This document shows positions 1 to 7,021 of a stretch of 20,400 bases of DNA, piece by piece. The notes under the pieces are model-generated. The model saw nothing but the letters and a program-made list of their open reading frames with translations. It searched no databases and had not been told where the DNA came from. Source of the DNA: a virus; the IMG/VR virus record IMGVR_UViG_3300048015_000211, positions 1-20,400 of that record; one strand, given 5' to 3'. A program made the position numbers and the translations under genes. Every line of letters begins with the position of its first letter. Within the stretch, counting starts at the first letter, position 1.

Positions 1-446
1 TTATTGACCCAGTTCAAGCGCGGATCCTGCACCTGGCCGCGCGTAATCGCTGCCTGGTGAATGGCCTGCAATTGCTCACCGAAAGTGCGGAAATGCTTGC
101 CCTGCTCAACCTTGAAGTTGAGACCCGCCCGAATAGCCGCCAAATGACCGTCAAAGGCATTTCCAGCCTGGTAATTGCCATCCGCCGACCGCGTCAGATT
201 GGGACGTGGGATGGAATAGATCGACCGTTCGATCGGTGCCAAAGCCGCATCATCGCCTGTATTGCCATCCAAGGGCCGGGCCTGGCCTGCCATGGCGCGT
301 TCGGCCTTTTCGGCGCGTTCCAATTGCGCGCAGGCATCATTAAAGGCGGCTTCGGCAGCCTCGAAAGCCGCCGCATCATTAACGGCTTTTTGCATTGCTT
401 GGGCCGCATCTAATTTGGCCTGGCGCAGTTTCAAAATCATGCTCAT
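1..446 (-). CDS. Major capsid protein, HK97 fold (N-terminal part, cut by window edge)
   Basis: This gene reads leftward and leaves the window, so only about 148 N-terminal residues are present. The ATG at 444-446 is preceded by AGGAG six bases upstream, which fixes the start. Residues 1 to about 55 are an Ala/Glu/Lys-rich helix, as expected for the scaffold-like delta domain that the prohead protease removes in HK97-type capsids. The later segment (HFRTFGEQLQAIHQAA, then a QDPRLNW motif) matches the start of the mature capsid domain in this family. Its place directly after portal and prohead protease is the standard HK97 order. It would form the icosahedral shell. The identification is strong from context and moderate from sequence, because the C-terminal two thirds are not visible. 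Confidence 0.8.
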   Translation of the reverse strand, partial: MSMILKLRQAKLDAAQAMQKAVNDAAAFEAAEAAFNDACAQLERAEKAERAMAGQARPLDGNTGDDAALAPIERSIYSIPRPNLTRSADGNYQAGNAFDGHLAAIRAGLNFKVEQGKHFRTFGEQLQAIHQAAITRGQVQDPRLNWVN

Positions 447-471
447 GAATTTCTCCTGTTGAGCGGGTAAA

Positions 472-487
472 GCCGCGCAGACGCGGC
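472..487. other. Short GC hairpin between protease and capsid genes
   Basis: GCCGCG and CGCGGC form a perfect 6-bp stem with the tetraloop CAGA, in the 95-bp gap between the prohead protease stop and the capsid start. No T-run follows on the minus strand, so it is not a standard terminator. It could modulate relative capsid expression or mRNA stability, but that is only a guess. Confidence 0.3.
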
Positions 488-541
488 GGGTCAGCCCGCG
501 CCAGACCGGTGCGGGAATTTGAATTTCACGTGTTGTGGGGA

Positions 542-1789
542 TCAGCCCGCTTGGGCTATGGCCACAGCCGCCGCCGCCTGGCGCGCGCGCAGGGCACGGG
601 CGGATTCGTCATCGGCGGGATCATCGGTGCTATCATCGTCAGCCGGGTCATCATCCGCTTCATCAAGCTGGCCCAGAATGCCGGCAACGCCTTCGATCGC
701 GCGGGTCATATAGTCATGGGTATCGCGCAGGCAGCGTTCATTTTCCGCCGATAGCACGCGGCCCGCGCGGATATGCAAGGTACTTTTCGTGAGCGTCCGC
801 CCCCGCCGATGATCAATGATTTCCAAATCAGCGCCTGATAAAATAGATTCCGCCGCGCGCATCATTGAATAGCGATGATCAGCATTAAGCAGCGCCATGG
901 CACGCATCATCCGCAGCAATTCATCACCCTGATTGCCGCCGCGAATATTGGCATCCACATCAATGCCCTTGGATAAGTCAGCGATCAATTCGCCGACTTC
1001 TTCAGCGGTCATATCGATCAGCGCTTGACCCAGCGCTTTCACCACATCCAGCAATTGACCAGGCACTGGACTGTTATCGCCTTCGTATTCCGCTTCCTCT
1101 GCGGTTACATCCTGCAAATAGCCCAGATCACCCAGGATCTTGGCCAGCCAGCCCACCGAATAAAGCCCGCGTTTGGAAATTTTGATGCTGCGTGATTGCG
1201 TCATGGCGGGCATGTCCCTTTCATCTGCCTGCAGAATCCGTTTGGCCCAATCGACCATGACATCGCAATTGATCCCGGCTTTGCGCGCGGCCAGAAGCGC
1301 ATCGGGCAAAGAGCCGACCGGTACGATTGAGATTTCCAAAAGTTCCTGTTCGGTGAAATCAAAGCCTTGCTGGCGCGTGCGATCCTTGGCGGGCGCGCCC
1401 TTTTTCGGGATGAACCCGACGCTGCAGGCGCGCAGCCAGCCGCCATCGATCATGCGCAGGATCAAATCGGCAAGCGGGTTTAGATCCGCCGCCATGAATT
1501 CAATATCGGCGTAGAGCGCATCCCCCCGCGTGATGAAATTGACCGTGCGGCCAATCACGCCTTCAATGTGATCGCTGTCATGAACGGCGAGTACGACGGG
1601 ATTGAGTTTGTACGCCGACAAATCCCAGCCATTGGTTGCCAGCGTATGGCCATCGCGCGCGACATTGCCCGATGAGATCAGAAAGCGGCGGATGCGGGAG
1701 GCGCCTTGATCCTGATCCTCCCCGATCCGGACATCATCGGATATCGCGGTATAGCGCTGCAATTCGGCCGGCAGAATGGGTTTGGTCAT
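542..1789 (-). CDS. HK97-family prohead (capsid maturation) protease with long C-terminal extension
   Basis: This is a 415-aa S78-type prohead protease that processes the capsid precursor during head assembly. The fold is recognisable in residues 30-165. The usual catalytic candidates are His70 (LAVHDSD), Ser123 (ACSVGF) and Glu152 in the LEISIVPVGSLPDA motif. Phage proteases of this family are commonly 180-250 aa, so about 200 residues after position 170 are extra. That extension includes helical sequence and an Asp-rich tail near residues 378-400. It may act as a fused scaffold, as seen in some HK97-type phages, but this is inference. The ATG at 1787-1789 has GAGG five bases upstream. It lies between the portal/nuclease genes and the capsid gene, all on the minus strand. 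Confidence 0.85.
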   Translation of the reverse strand: MTKPILPAELQRYTAISDDVRIGEDQDQGASRIRRFLISSGNVARDGHTLATNGWDLSAYKLNPVVLAVHDSDHIEGVIGRTVNFITRGDALYADIEFMAADLNPLADLILRMIDGGWLRACSVGFIPKKGAPAKDRTRQQGFDFTEQELLEISIVPVGSLPDALLAARKAGINCDVMVDWAKRILQADERDMPAMTQSRSIKISKRGLYSVGWLAKILGDLGYLQDVTAEEAEYEGDNSPVPGQLLDVVKALGQALIDMTAEEVGELIADLSKGIDVDANIRGGNQGDELLRMMRAMALLNADHRYSMMRAAESILSGADLEIIDHRRGRTLTKSTLHIRAGRVLSAENERCLRDTHDYMTRAIEGVAGILGQLDEADDDPADDDSTDDPADDESARALRARQAAAAVAIAQAG

Positions 1790-1927
1790 GGTGCCTCGAA
1801 TGGATTGGGATGCGCTTGAAACCTGTAGCGATCGGGCCTATATTCGCCCTTGATCGATTGCGTTCCGGACGTCAGACCCAAGGTGTTTTGCGCCAAACAA
1901 AATTGCATGAAGGGATCGGTCACACTG

Positions 1928-2365
1928 CTAGATGCGGCTTTTCCAAAGGCTTTTAAAAGCAACCTGGCTTTTCTTGAAGCCGATCGTTTCCACATAACGA
2001 TAGTCAAAACGGCCGACCCGGGCAGTATAGAGCAAGCTGGCGGCGCGCCCGTTTGCGCCCGGCCTGAATTCAATCGCATGCGCGCTCGAAATAATCTTGC
2101 CCAGCCGCCCGATATCAGCTTTTGAAATCGCAGCCTGGGGCGGTTTGCGCGCCGACTCACGCGCCTTATTGCCATGGGATTTCAAGGCATGGATGACGGC
2201 TGAGCTGGTCATCACCCGACTAAATCCGCGCAAGTCACACCCGGTCTGATGACCGACATCATGAACATTCCAATCCGGCAGCGCGCCGCAAGCCAGTTTT
2301 TTGGTTTGACCCTTGGCCGAGAGTGCCTGATTGACCAGCCGCCGGATCCGCCGCGCGCCCGGCAT
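1928..2365 (-). CDS. PBECR-like phage nuclease domain protein, probably interrupted by an amber codon
   Basis: The 145-aa reading frame from the ATG at 2363-2365 resembles the phage Barnase/EndoU/ColicinE5-D/RelE-like (PBECR) nuclease families often found in head-gene clusters. The visible signature is SSAVIHALKSHGNKARES, then ISKADIGRLGKII, then an RFDYRYVETIGFKKSQVAFKSLWK tail pattern. Members are thought to be RNA-targeting toxin-like nucleases; the role here is unknown. Two oddities suggest the true protein is longer. Upstream of the ATG the same frame reads WNPNQPRDENGRWAG, a linker motif known from phage head proteins, with no ATG available. Downstream of the TAG at 1928-1930 the same frame stays open for 29 codons and ends SDVRNAIDQGRI. 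It may be a pseudogene or a readthrough gene. Family assignment is moderate. Confidence 0.5.
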   Translation of the reverse strand: MPGARRIRRLVNQALSAKGQTKKLACGALPDWNVHDVGHQTGCDLRGFSRVMTSSAVIHALKSHGNKARESARKPPQAAISKADIGRLGKIISSAHAIEFRPGANGRAASLLYTARVGRFDYRYVETIGFKKSQVAFKSLWKSRI

Positions 2366-2429
2366 GCCCGCCCAGCGGCCGTTTTCATCGCGCGGCTGAT
2401 TGGGATTCCAGGTCCGCAGATTTACAAAG

Positions 2430-3875
2430 TCAAAGCGCGGATCGGCGAAAGTATTTACGCAGCTGCGTCACCCCCCGGACGCGTGCGGCCCGGCTTTCCG
2501 GACGCCCGGCGCCGGGATTATCTCCGCCCAGATCGGAACCGGGACCATTGCCCTTTAGCGCTTTGGCCAGATCCAATTGCGCGCCCAAGGGACCGTAATT
2601 GACCGCCATATAGATTTTGTCACCCGGCCCCTTGGCCGCTGTTTCATCGTAAGGATCCATGCCCTCGCGATCGCGGATTTCATTGGGCGTGAATATGCCG
2701 TTCAGGCCGGTTTTATAGACTTCAAACCGGGCGGCAATATCACCTTCCAGCAGGATCGTGCGGTCAAAATCCATGATGATGCCGTCTTGAGGCAGATCAA
2801 AGGTTTTTTCGATGCGCCGCTGCCAGCCGCTGGTATAGGTTGAGAGCGTATTGTTGAAATAATCCTGGGACATCTGCGTGATGACATTGGTCGTCACCCG
2901 CTGCACTTCGCCAATCATATGCGGCGGCATGCGGAACATGCGGGCGATTTCATTCAACTGAAATGTGCGGCTGGCGATAAATTCAATATCAGCCGAGGTC
3001 ATGGACAAAGGCTGCCATTTCAGGCCCATTTCCAGAATGGCGGTTTTGCCCGAATTGGCGAGGCCGGAATTGGCTTCCTGCCAGGATGCTTTGGAGGCTT
3101 TACGTGCTTCCTCTGTCAGTTGTGTGTCGGTTGACAGGATGCCCGAGGGCTTAGCCGCATTGCGCATCCAGCGCGCGGCCTGCTGTTCCTGGGCGAGTGC
3201 TAAGCCAATCGCCTCGCGGTTCATCGAAATCTTGGACAGGCCCTGCAGGCCATTGGCGGACAGGCCCTTGATATGCAGCATATCGCGGGCGGGGATCAAA
3301 AACGGGACGTCGCGCAGCACGGCCTGCTCGTGAATATTGGCGCGCGCGACATTGTAGAACAGCGAGCCGTCAGGGGCTGGCCATAAGGTCACCTGGTCGG
3401 GGTTGATCGGCACAAGCGCGGTTGGCCGGCCGAAATGATCACGCAGGATCGGCGCATAGGCATTGCCGCGCAAACACAGGCCCAACATCATCTGGCCGCA
3501 AAATTCATCCCACGTCTGCCAGTCATTGGGATTGAGCAAAAGCGCGCTTAGCGGATGATCGGTGACATTTTCCCAGCCGCCCTTTGGTTTGCGCCGACGC
3601 AGACGCGGGGTGAGTTTGGCGACATCTTCAGACAAGATCGACACGCAGGCCATGACAGCGGCGCACGACATGGCCGTTGCCTGATTGATCGCAATGCCCG
3701 AGCCCGAGGGAACCGAGAAATAAGGTTCACCCCCGGATAGCCAGTCACTGCCGGCATCACGCCGCAGGACTGGCCCCGGCCCCCGCCACCAATTGATGAG
3801 CGCCTGAAGCGGTGACCGCCCGGTCTTGGTTGCGTTGGCCAAATCCGCCCCCTTTTTTGGCCCGATGGGCGTCAC
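2430..3875 (-). CDS. Phage portal protein, HK97 family
   Basis: This protein, of up to 481 aa, would form the dodecameric portal at the capsid vertex, the channel for DNA entry and exit and the docking site for terminase. Typical family stretches are present: AVMACVSILSEDVAKLTPRL near residue 75, LCLRGNAYAPILRD near 132, and TFQLNEIARMFRMPPHMIGEVQR around 300. The extreme C-terminus is basic (RKYFRRSAL). The start is uncertain. The longest frame begins with GTG at 3873-3875 and has no clear ribosome site. A TTG at 3840-3842 has AGGGGG about six bases upstream and would remove 11 residues. It sits directly after the large terminase, 31 bp away, as in HK97-type clusters. Confidence 0.9.
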   Translation of the reverse strand: MTPIGPKKGADLANATKTGRSPLQALINWWRGPGPVLRRDAGSDWLSGGEPYFSVPSGSGIAINQATAMSCAAVMACVSILSEDVAKLTPRLRRRKPKGGWENVTDHPLSALLLNPNDWQTWDEFCGQMMLGLCLRGNAYAPILRDHFGRPTALVPINPDQVTLWPAPDGSLFYNVARANIHEQAVLRDVPFLIPARDMLHIKGLSANGLQGLSKISMNREAIGLALAQEQQAARWMRNAAKPSGILSTDTQLTEEARKASKASWQEANSGLANSGKTAILEMGLKWQPLSMTSADIEFIASRTFQLNEIARMFRMPPHMIGEVQRVTTNVITQMSQDYFNNTLSTYTSGWQRRIEKTFDLPQDGIIMDFDRTILLEGDIAARFEVYKTGLNGIFTPNEIRDREGMDPYDETAAKGPGDKIYMAVNYGPLGAQLDLAKALKGNGPGSDLGGDNPGAGRPESRAARVRGVTQLRKYFRRSAL

Positions 3876-3906
3876 GCAGGAACATAGACATCACCCCGTG
3901 CTGATA

Positions 3907-5616
3907 TCACCAGGTGTCGACCAGCGAGCCGGTGATGGGCGGCGGCGGCGGTTTGTGGACCAAATAGAGCCCTAAGCCCATAATGGTTGCGACCATGCCG
4001 TCAATGCGTTTGGGCGTGCGCCGCCGGTCAGGTTTAACCGGTTTAAGATTATCCGCCGGATCGGACGCAAAGCTTAAACATTGGGCATGGTGGTTTAAGA
4101 CCGGGTGATGCCCGTGATTGAGCAATTGGCCTAAGACCAGCCGCTCCAATTCCTTGGACGGTGCCGACATCGAGGCAAAGCCCTGGCCGAAGGTTTCGAC
4201 CGGGATATTTTCCGCCATTAACTGGGTTGAAGTCTGGGTCGAATTCCAGCGGTCAATCCCAAGCTTGATGATATTGGCGGTTTGCGCGAGACCGCCTTGG
4301 CCGCAAATGAAATCCTTGACCGCATCATAATCAACGACATTGCCATCGGTCAGGGTTAGATACCCGGCAGCTGCCCATTTATCATAGGGCACGCGATCGC
4401 GCTTGATGCGATCAGCCAATCCTTCTTTCGGCAGCCAGAAATGGGCAAAGACATCCATCACGCCGGGCGTTGTTTGTGATTCCAAAACACCGGCCAGCGC
4501 GGTCAGATCGGTGATCGAGGACATATCCAGGCCCGCCCAGATCCGCCTGCCCTTGAGATCATTCAAGGTAAGCGGGCCGGAAGGTGCCTTGCGCCATGCT
4601 TCCATATCCAGCCCGGCTTCGGCTTGGGCCGCCCAAATGTTTAAATGATAGCGCTTAAACGCTGCAATCTTGCGCGGATTGCCTTGGGCGGCGCGGACTT
4701 CGCTTTCCAGATAATCGGGTTTGACGGAAATCCCATAATTGGGATTGGCGCGCGCCCAGGTTTTAGGGTTCTGCCAATCATCATCCGGGTCGGCTGCGTA
4801 AATTTTGGCGTGAAAAGTTGGATCGACAAAAATGCCGTTAAGCCAGGCACACGCCTTTTCATGCAATTCGGCCCCATAGCCTTGATCGGGTTCGCCTGCT
4901 GTGGTGATCAGGATTTCAACCGGCTGGCGTCTAGCCGCTGTGCCCTTATGTACGACATCATGCAATTCGCCATCGGGCCATTGGTGGATTTCATCGCCAA
5001 TGGCAAAGGAGGGGGAGAAGCCATGTTTGCCGCCCGGCCGGCTGGATAAAGGCCTGAAGGTTGCCAATAATTGCGGGACGATGATCATCTTTTTCTGGGC
5101 ATCCGCCAGACTGGACAGATCTTCATCCAGCGAGATCATCACGGCCATTTTAGCAAAGACGATTTTGGCCTGATCTTCATCGACCGCCATGGAATAGCCC
5201 TGGCCGCCATATTCGCCATCATGGAGCAAGAGGCACAAAGCGATCGCGGCGGCAAGTTCCGTCTTGCCGTTTTTGCGCGGGATTTCCAGATAAAACACCC
5301 GGATGAGACGGGTGCCGTCTGCCCGCTTCCAGCCAAAAAGCGGGCGGATGACGTCGGTTATTTGCCAATCCGCCAGTTTGAACGGGCGGCCATACCATTC
5401 CGCCTCGGTATGGCGGCAATAGGCTTCGATCCAGGCAATCGCGGCATCTGCCGCTTTGGCATCAAACCAGGCGCCATAGGCTTCCCCGCCTTGCGGCATG
5501 GGCGGGATCGGCCAGCAGCGGCGAATGGGCCTGGATGGGGGTTTGGCTTGGGCTTTGGGTTGGGCTTTTTGTTTTAAGGGCGCACGCTGGGGTTTTAACG
5601 CCGCACTAGTGGACAT
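3907..5616 (-). CDS. Terminase large subunit (packaging ATPase/nuclease)
   Basis: This is the motor that drives DNA into the prohead and cuts the concatemer. In the 573-aa frame counted from the TTG at 5628, the ATPase half shows a Walker A variant, IPRKNGKTE, near residues 116-124, and a Walker B, FAIGDEIHQ, near 208-216. A coupling-type ITTAGEPDQGYG segment follows. The nuclease half carries acidic residues in GLDMSSITDLTAL and GIDRWNSTQ and ends with the IDGMVATIMGLG motif common to the Terminase_1 family. I place the start at the ATG at 5614-5616, which overlaps the small subunit gene by 11 bp; the TTG at 5628 is an alternative. The Lys/Gln/Pro-rich first 35 residues look disordered. Confidence 0.93.
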   Translation of the reverse strand: MSTSAALKPQRAPLKQKAQPKAQAKPPSRPIRRCWPIPPMPQGGEAYGAWFDAKAADAAIAWIEAYCRHTEAEWYGRPFKLADWQITDVIRPLFGWKRADGTRLIRVFYLEIPRKNGKTELAAAIALCLLLHDGEYGGQGYSMAVDEDQAKIVFAKMAVMISLDEDLSSLADAQKKMIIVPQLLATFRPLSSRPGGKHGFSPSFAIGDEIHQWPDGELHDVVHKGTAARRQPVEILITTAGEPDQGYGAELHEKACAWLNGIFVDPTFHAKIYAADPDDDWQNPKTWARANPNYGISVKPDYLESEVRAAQGNPRKIAAFKRYHLNIWAAQAEAGLDMEAWRKAPSGPLTLNDLKGRRIWAGLDMSSITDLTALAGVLESQTTPGVMDVFAHFWLPKEGLADRIKRDRVPYDKWAAAGYLTLTDGNVVDYDAVKDFICGQGGLAQTANIIKLGIDRWNSTQTSTQLMAENIPVETFGQGFASMSAPSKELERLVLGQLLNHGHHPVLNHHAQCLSFASDPADNLKPVKPDRRRTPKRIDGMVATIMGLGLYLVHKPPPPPITGSLVDTW

Positions 5617-6172
5617 GGGCGCCGCCAATGGCGGGTGGCTTCGATGGGGTCACTTGAGCCTGTTTGGCGGGCTTGGTACCGGCACCGCCGGTCAAGGGCA
5701 ATTCGCCCGGCGGCGGCGCGCCGACGCCTAAGAACAGGCGCTGCTGGATCTGCTGGCGGGCGGCGGGGTTGAGCCCCAAGCGGTCTTCAAGCGCAAGCAG
5801 CGTCTTTTCGATCCGTTCCCGCATCAGGAATTTAGGGTTTACGCGATATAGGCCATCCGGATTGTGAGCGGACGTGACCAGGCGGGTCTCGCCTTCGATT
5901 TCAAGATCCGCGGTATATTGCCAGAACTTAGCGAGGTGATGGCAGTAGCGCGCAAATGGCTGCAAATCCGTCTGGCGCAGAAAATTGAGCCGGGTCAGTT
6001 CCGGGCCCAGCTCCTGCCAGATTGTGGCGGCATCGACCCCTAATTGCGGCGGGACAGCCAGTTTCAGTTTAGGCGTGACGGCGGGCACGGCCTGGCGGCC
6101 TTTGGCGGGCTTTCGGCTTCTGCCCTTGGCCGCTTTGACCGCGTCGGGCTGGGGCGTGCGTCCACGGGCCAT
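5606..6172 (-). CDS. Terminase small subunit, P27 family
   Basis: This 188-aa protein recognises phage DNA and recruits the large subunit for packaging. It starts with a basic, probably DNA-binding segment (MARGRTPQPDAVKAAKGRSRK). A helical region follows (ATIWQELGPELTRLNFLRQTDLQPFARYC), the characteristic part of P27-like small terminases. The tail beyond residue 150 is Pro/Gly-rich. The ATG at 6170-6172 has GAGG at good spacing. Its end overlaps the large-subunit start, so the two are translationally coupled. Position between the HNH gene and the large subunit agrees with cos-type packaging modules. Confidence 0.85.
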   Translation of the reverse strand: MARGRTPQPDAVKAAKGRSRKPAKGRQAVPAVTPKLKLAVPPQLGVDAATIWQELGPELTRLNFLRQTDLQPFARYCHHLAKFWQYTADLEIEGETRLVTSAHNPDGLYRVNPKFLMRERIEKTLLALEDRLGLNPAARQQIQQRLFLGVGAPPPGELPLTGGAGTKPAKQAQVTPSKPPAIGGAHVH

Positions 6173-6303
6173 CGAAGAACCTCTGGCAAACAGCGCGCGA
6201 AACCCGAAAAAAAAGTTTTACGAATTTCGCGCGCGAGAAAATTTGTTTGGGGGCCGGTCGCGGGGGGAGAGGGTTGGAATGGAGGAAAACCCCCTACCCC
6301 CTT
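6173..6303. other. Non-coding spacer between HNH and terminase genes; candidate cos region with a 10-bp inverted repeat
   Basis: This 131-bp gap holds a perfect 10-bp inverted repeat, GCGCGCGAAA at 6193-6202 and TTTCGCGCGC at 6225-6234, separated by 22 bp containing an A8 tract. A strongly G-rich block follows (about 6248-6290). Cohesive-end sites of HK97-type phages usually lie next to the HNH/small-terminase genes, so this is a reasonable place for cos and its terminase-binding site. No nick site can be assigned from sequence alone. It does not look like a terminator, because no T-run follows the stem on either strand. Confidence 0.3.
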
Positions 6304-6588
6304 CTAGCCCTTGCGGCCATGGCGGCGATTGTCACAGGCAGGGCACAGCGTGCGCAGGTTGGCGGGGACGTCTGCCCCGCCCTCGCGGCGCGGCTGGATA
6401 TGGTCGACGATCAGGCGCTGCCCATAGCCGCGCCCCGGTGTTGTGCAATCCGGCCAGATGCAGCGATGGCGATCACGCGCCAGGACCAGCTGACGCAAAG
6501 CCTTCCATTCCGGCGATTGGTAAAAGGGATCCGTCTTTTTCGGCGGCGGCTGCGGCACGCCTCGATGAATTGGCGGGGCAAAGGGCAT
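6304..6588 (-). CDS. HNH endonuclease of the packaging module
   Basis: This 94-aa protein, counted from the ATG at 6586-6588, has a compact HNH nuclease motif. Zinc ligand pairs are Cys43/Cys48 and Cys82/Cys85. The catalytic pair Asp62-His63 lies in LIVDHIQPRREGG, Asn77 in ANLRTLCP, and His90 in CDNRRHGR. In HK97 and many cos phages an HNH protein encoded beside the terminase stimulates cleavage at cos. The neighbourhood here is the same, with small and large terminase genes directly downstream. A Pro-rich N-terminus precedes the domain. The ribosome site is weak, and a GTG one codon upstream is an alternative start. Confidence 0.88.
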   Translation of the reverse strand: MPFAPPIHRGVPQPPPKKTDPFYQSPEWKALRQLVLARDRHRCIWPDCTTPGRGYGQRLIVDHIQPRREGGADVPANLRTLCPACDNRRHGRKG

Positions 6589-7016
6589 CACATCTTGGCC
6601 CCGAAAAGATTACGCCCGGCAGGAACATCCAACCGGGCGCAAATCATCACAGTGAACAATCGATACCCCAACAGGCGGCACCTAGTCAAGCCAGAAACCA
6701 CCACATTTAGTGAAAATCATGCCGATACCTGTGTATCAGGGCTTATTAGGGCATTTATTAGGTGCTTAAGCCCATGTATTTATTTATTTAAATTTAATCC
6801 TAATAAAATAATAACACATAAGAGTGCTGGCCCATGACGCATGAAGAATGACGCAAAAGCCGTTCTCACCCGCGCGTACCAGCGCGCGTTACAGGAAGCA
6901 GAACATAGCAATGCGCGCACAAAGGATGTGCGCCTTAGTTTATTAGGCTTTATTAGGCCGCTGAAATTAAACGGGAATTTCCAAATATTTTTTATTAGGC
7001 TTTTGGACCAAGCCTA
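6589..7016. other. AT-rich non-coding region, candidate replication origin or late-control region
   Basis: This 428-bp gap separates the replication genes from the packaging genes. It contains a short AT-rich tract (about 6776-6822), repeated TATTAGG motifs, a GATAC-CTGT-GTATC dyad at 6724-6737 and a GCGCAC/GTGCGC hairpin at 6915-6933. No convincing gene was found in it. Together the features resemble an origin next to the initiator or helicase gene, and a promoter for the downstream late genes may also lie here. Function is inferred from layout only. Confidence 0.4.
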
Positions 7017-7021
7017 TTAGG
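6742..7021 (+). repeat. Iteron-like cluster of (T)TTATTAGG repeats
   Basis: The core TATTAGG occurs in direct orientation at 6744-6750, 6756-6762, 6941-6947, 6951-6957, 6993-6999 and 7015-7021. An inverted copy, CCTAATA, lies at 6799-6805. Four of the direct copies extend exactly to TTTATTAGG or its one-base variant. Pairs are spaced 12 and 10 bp apart, about one helical turn. Seven copies in 280 bp is far above chance for a 7-mer. The last copy overlaps the TAA stop of the helicase gene. Confidence 0.65.

Noticed and set aside
1786-2175. Minus-strand 129-aa frame overlapping the PBECR-like gene
   Set aside because: Its first part is Arg-rich shadow sequence of the nuclease gene, whose own frame shows family-like motifs on both sides. 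Only its last 40 codons are kept, as a low-interest finding.
4645-5577. Long plus-strand open frames opposite the large terminase
   Set aside because: They are antisense shadows created by codon bias of the terminase gene. They lack recognisable motifs and ribosome sites.
6193-6234. Inverted repeat read as a rho-independent terminator
   Set aside because: The T/A tract is inside the loop instead of following the stem on either strand, so a protein-binding or cos role fits better.
5985-6837. Plus-strand frames of 241, 87 and 196 aa spanning small terminase, HNH and the spacer
   Set aside because: They run antisense to two well-supported genes and into the non-coding repeat region. Composition is low-complexity and no domain is visible.
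6841-7020. Plus-strand 59-aa frame across the iteron region
   Set aside because: It has no ribosome site, runs through the repeated TATTAGG units and is opposite in direction to both neighbouring operons. It looks like chance in a repeat-rich non-coding region.
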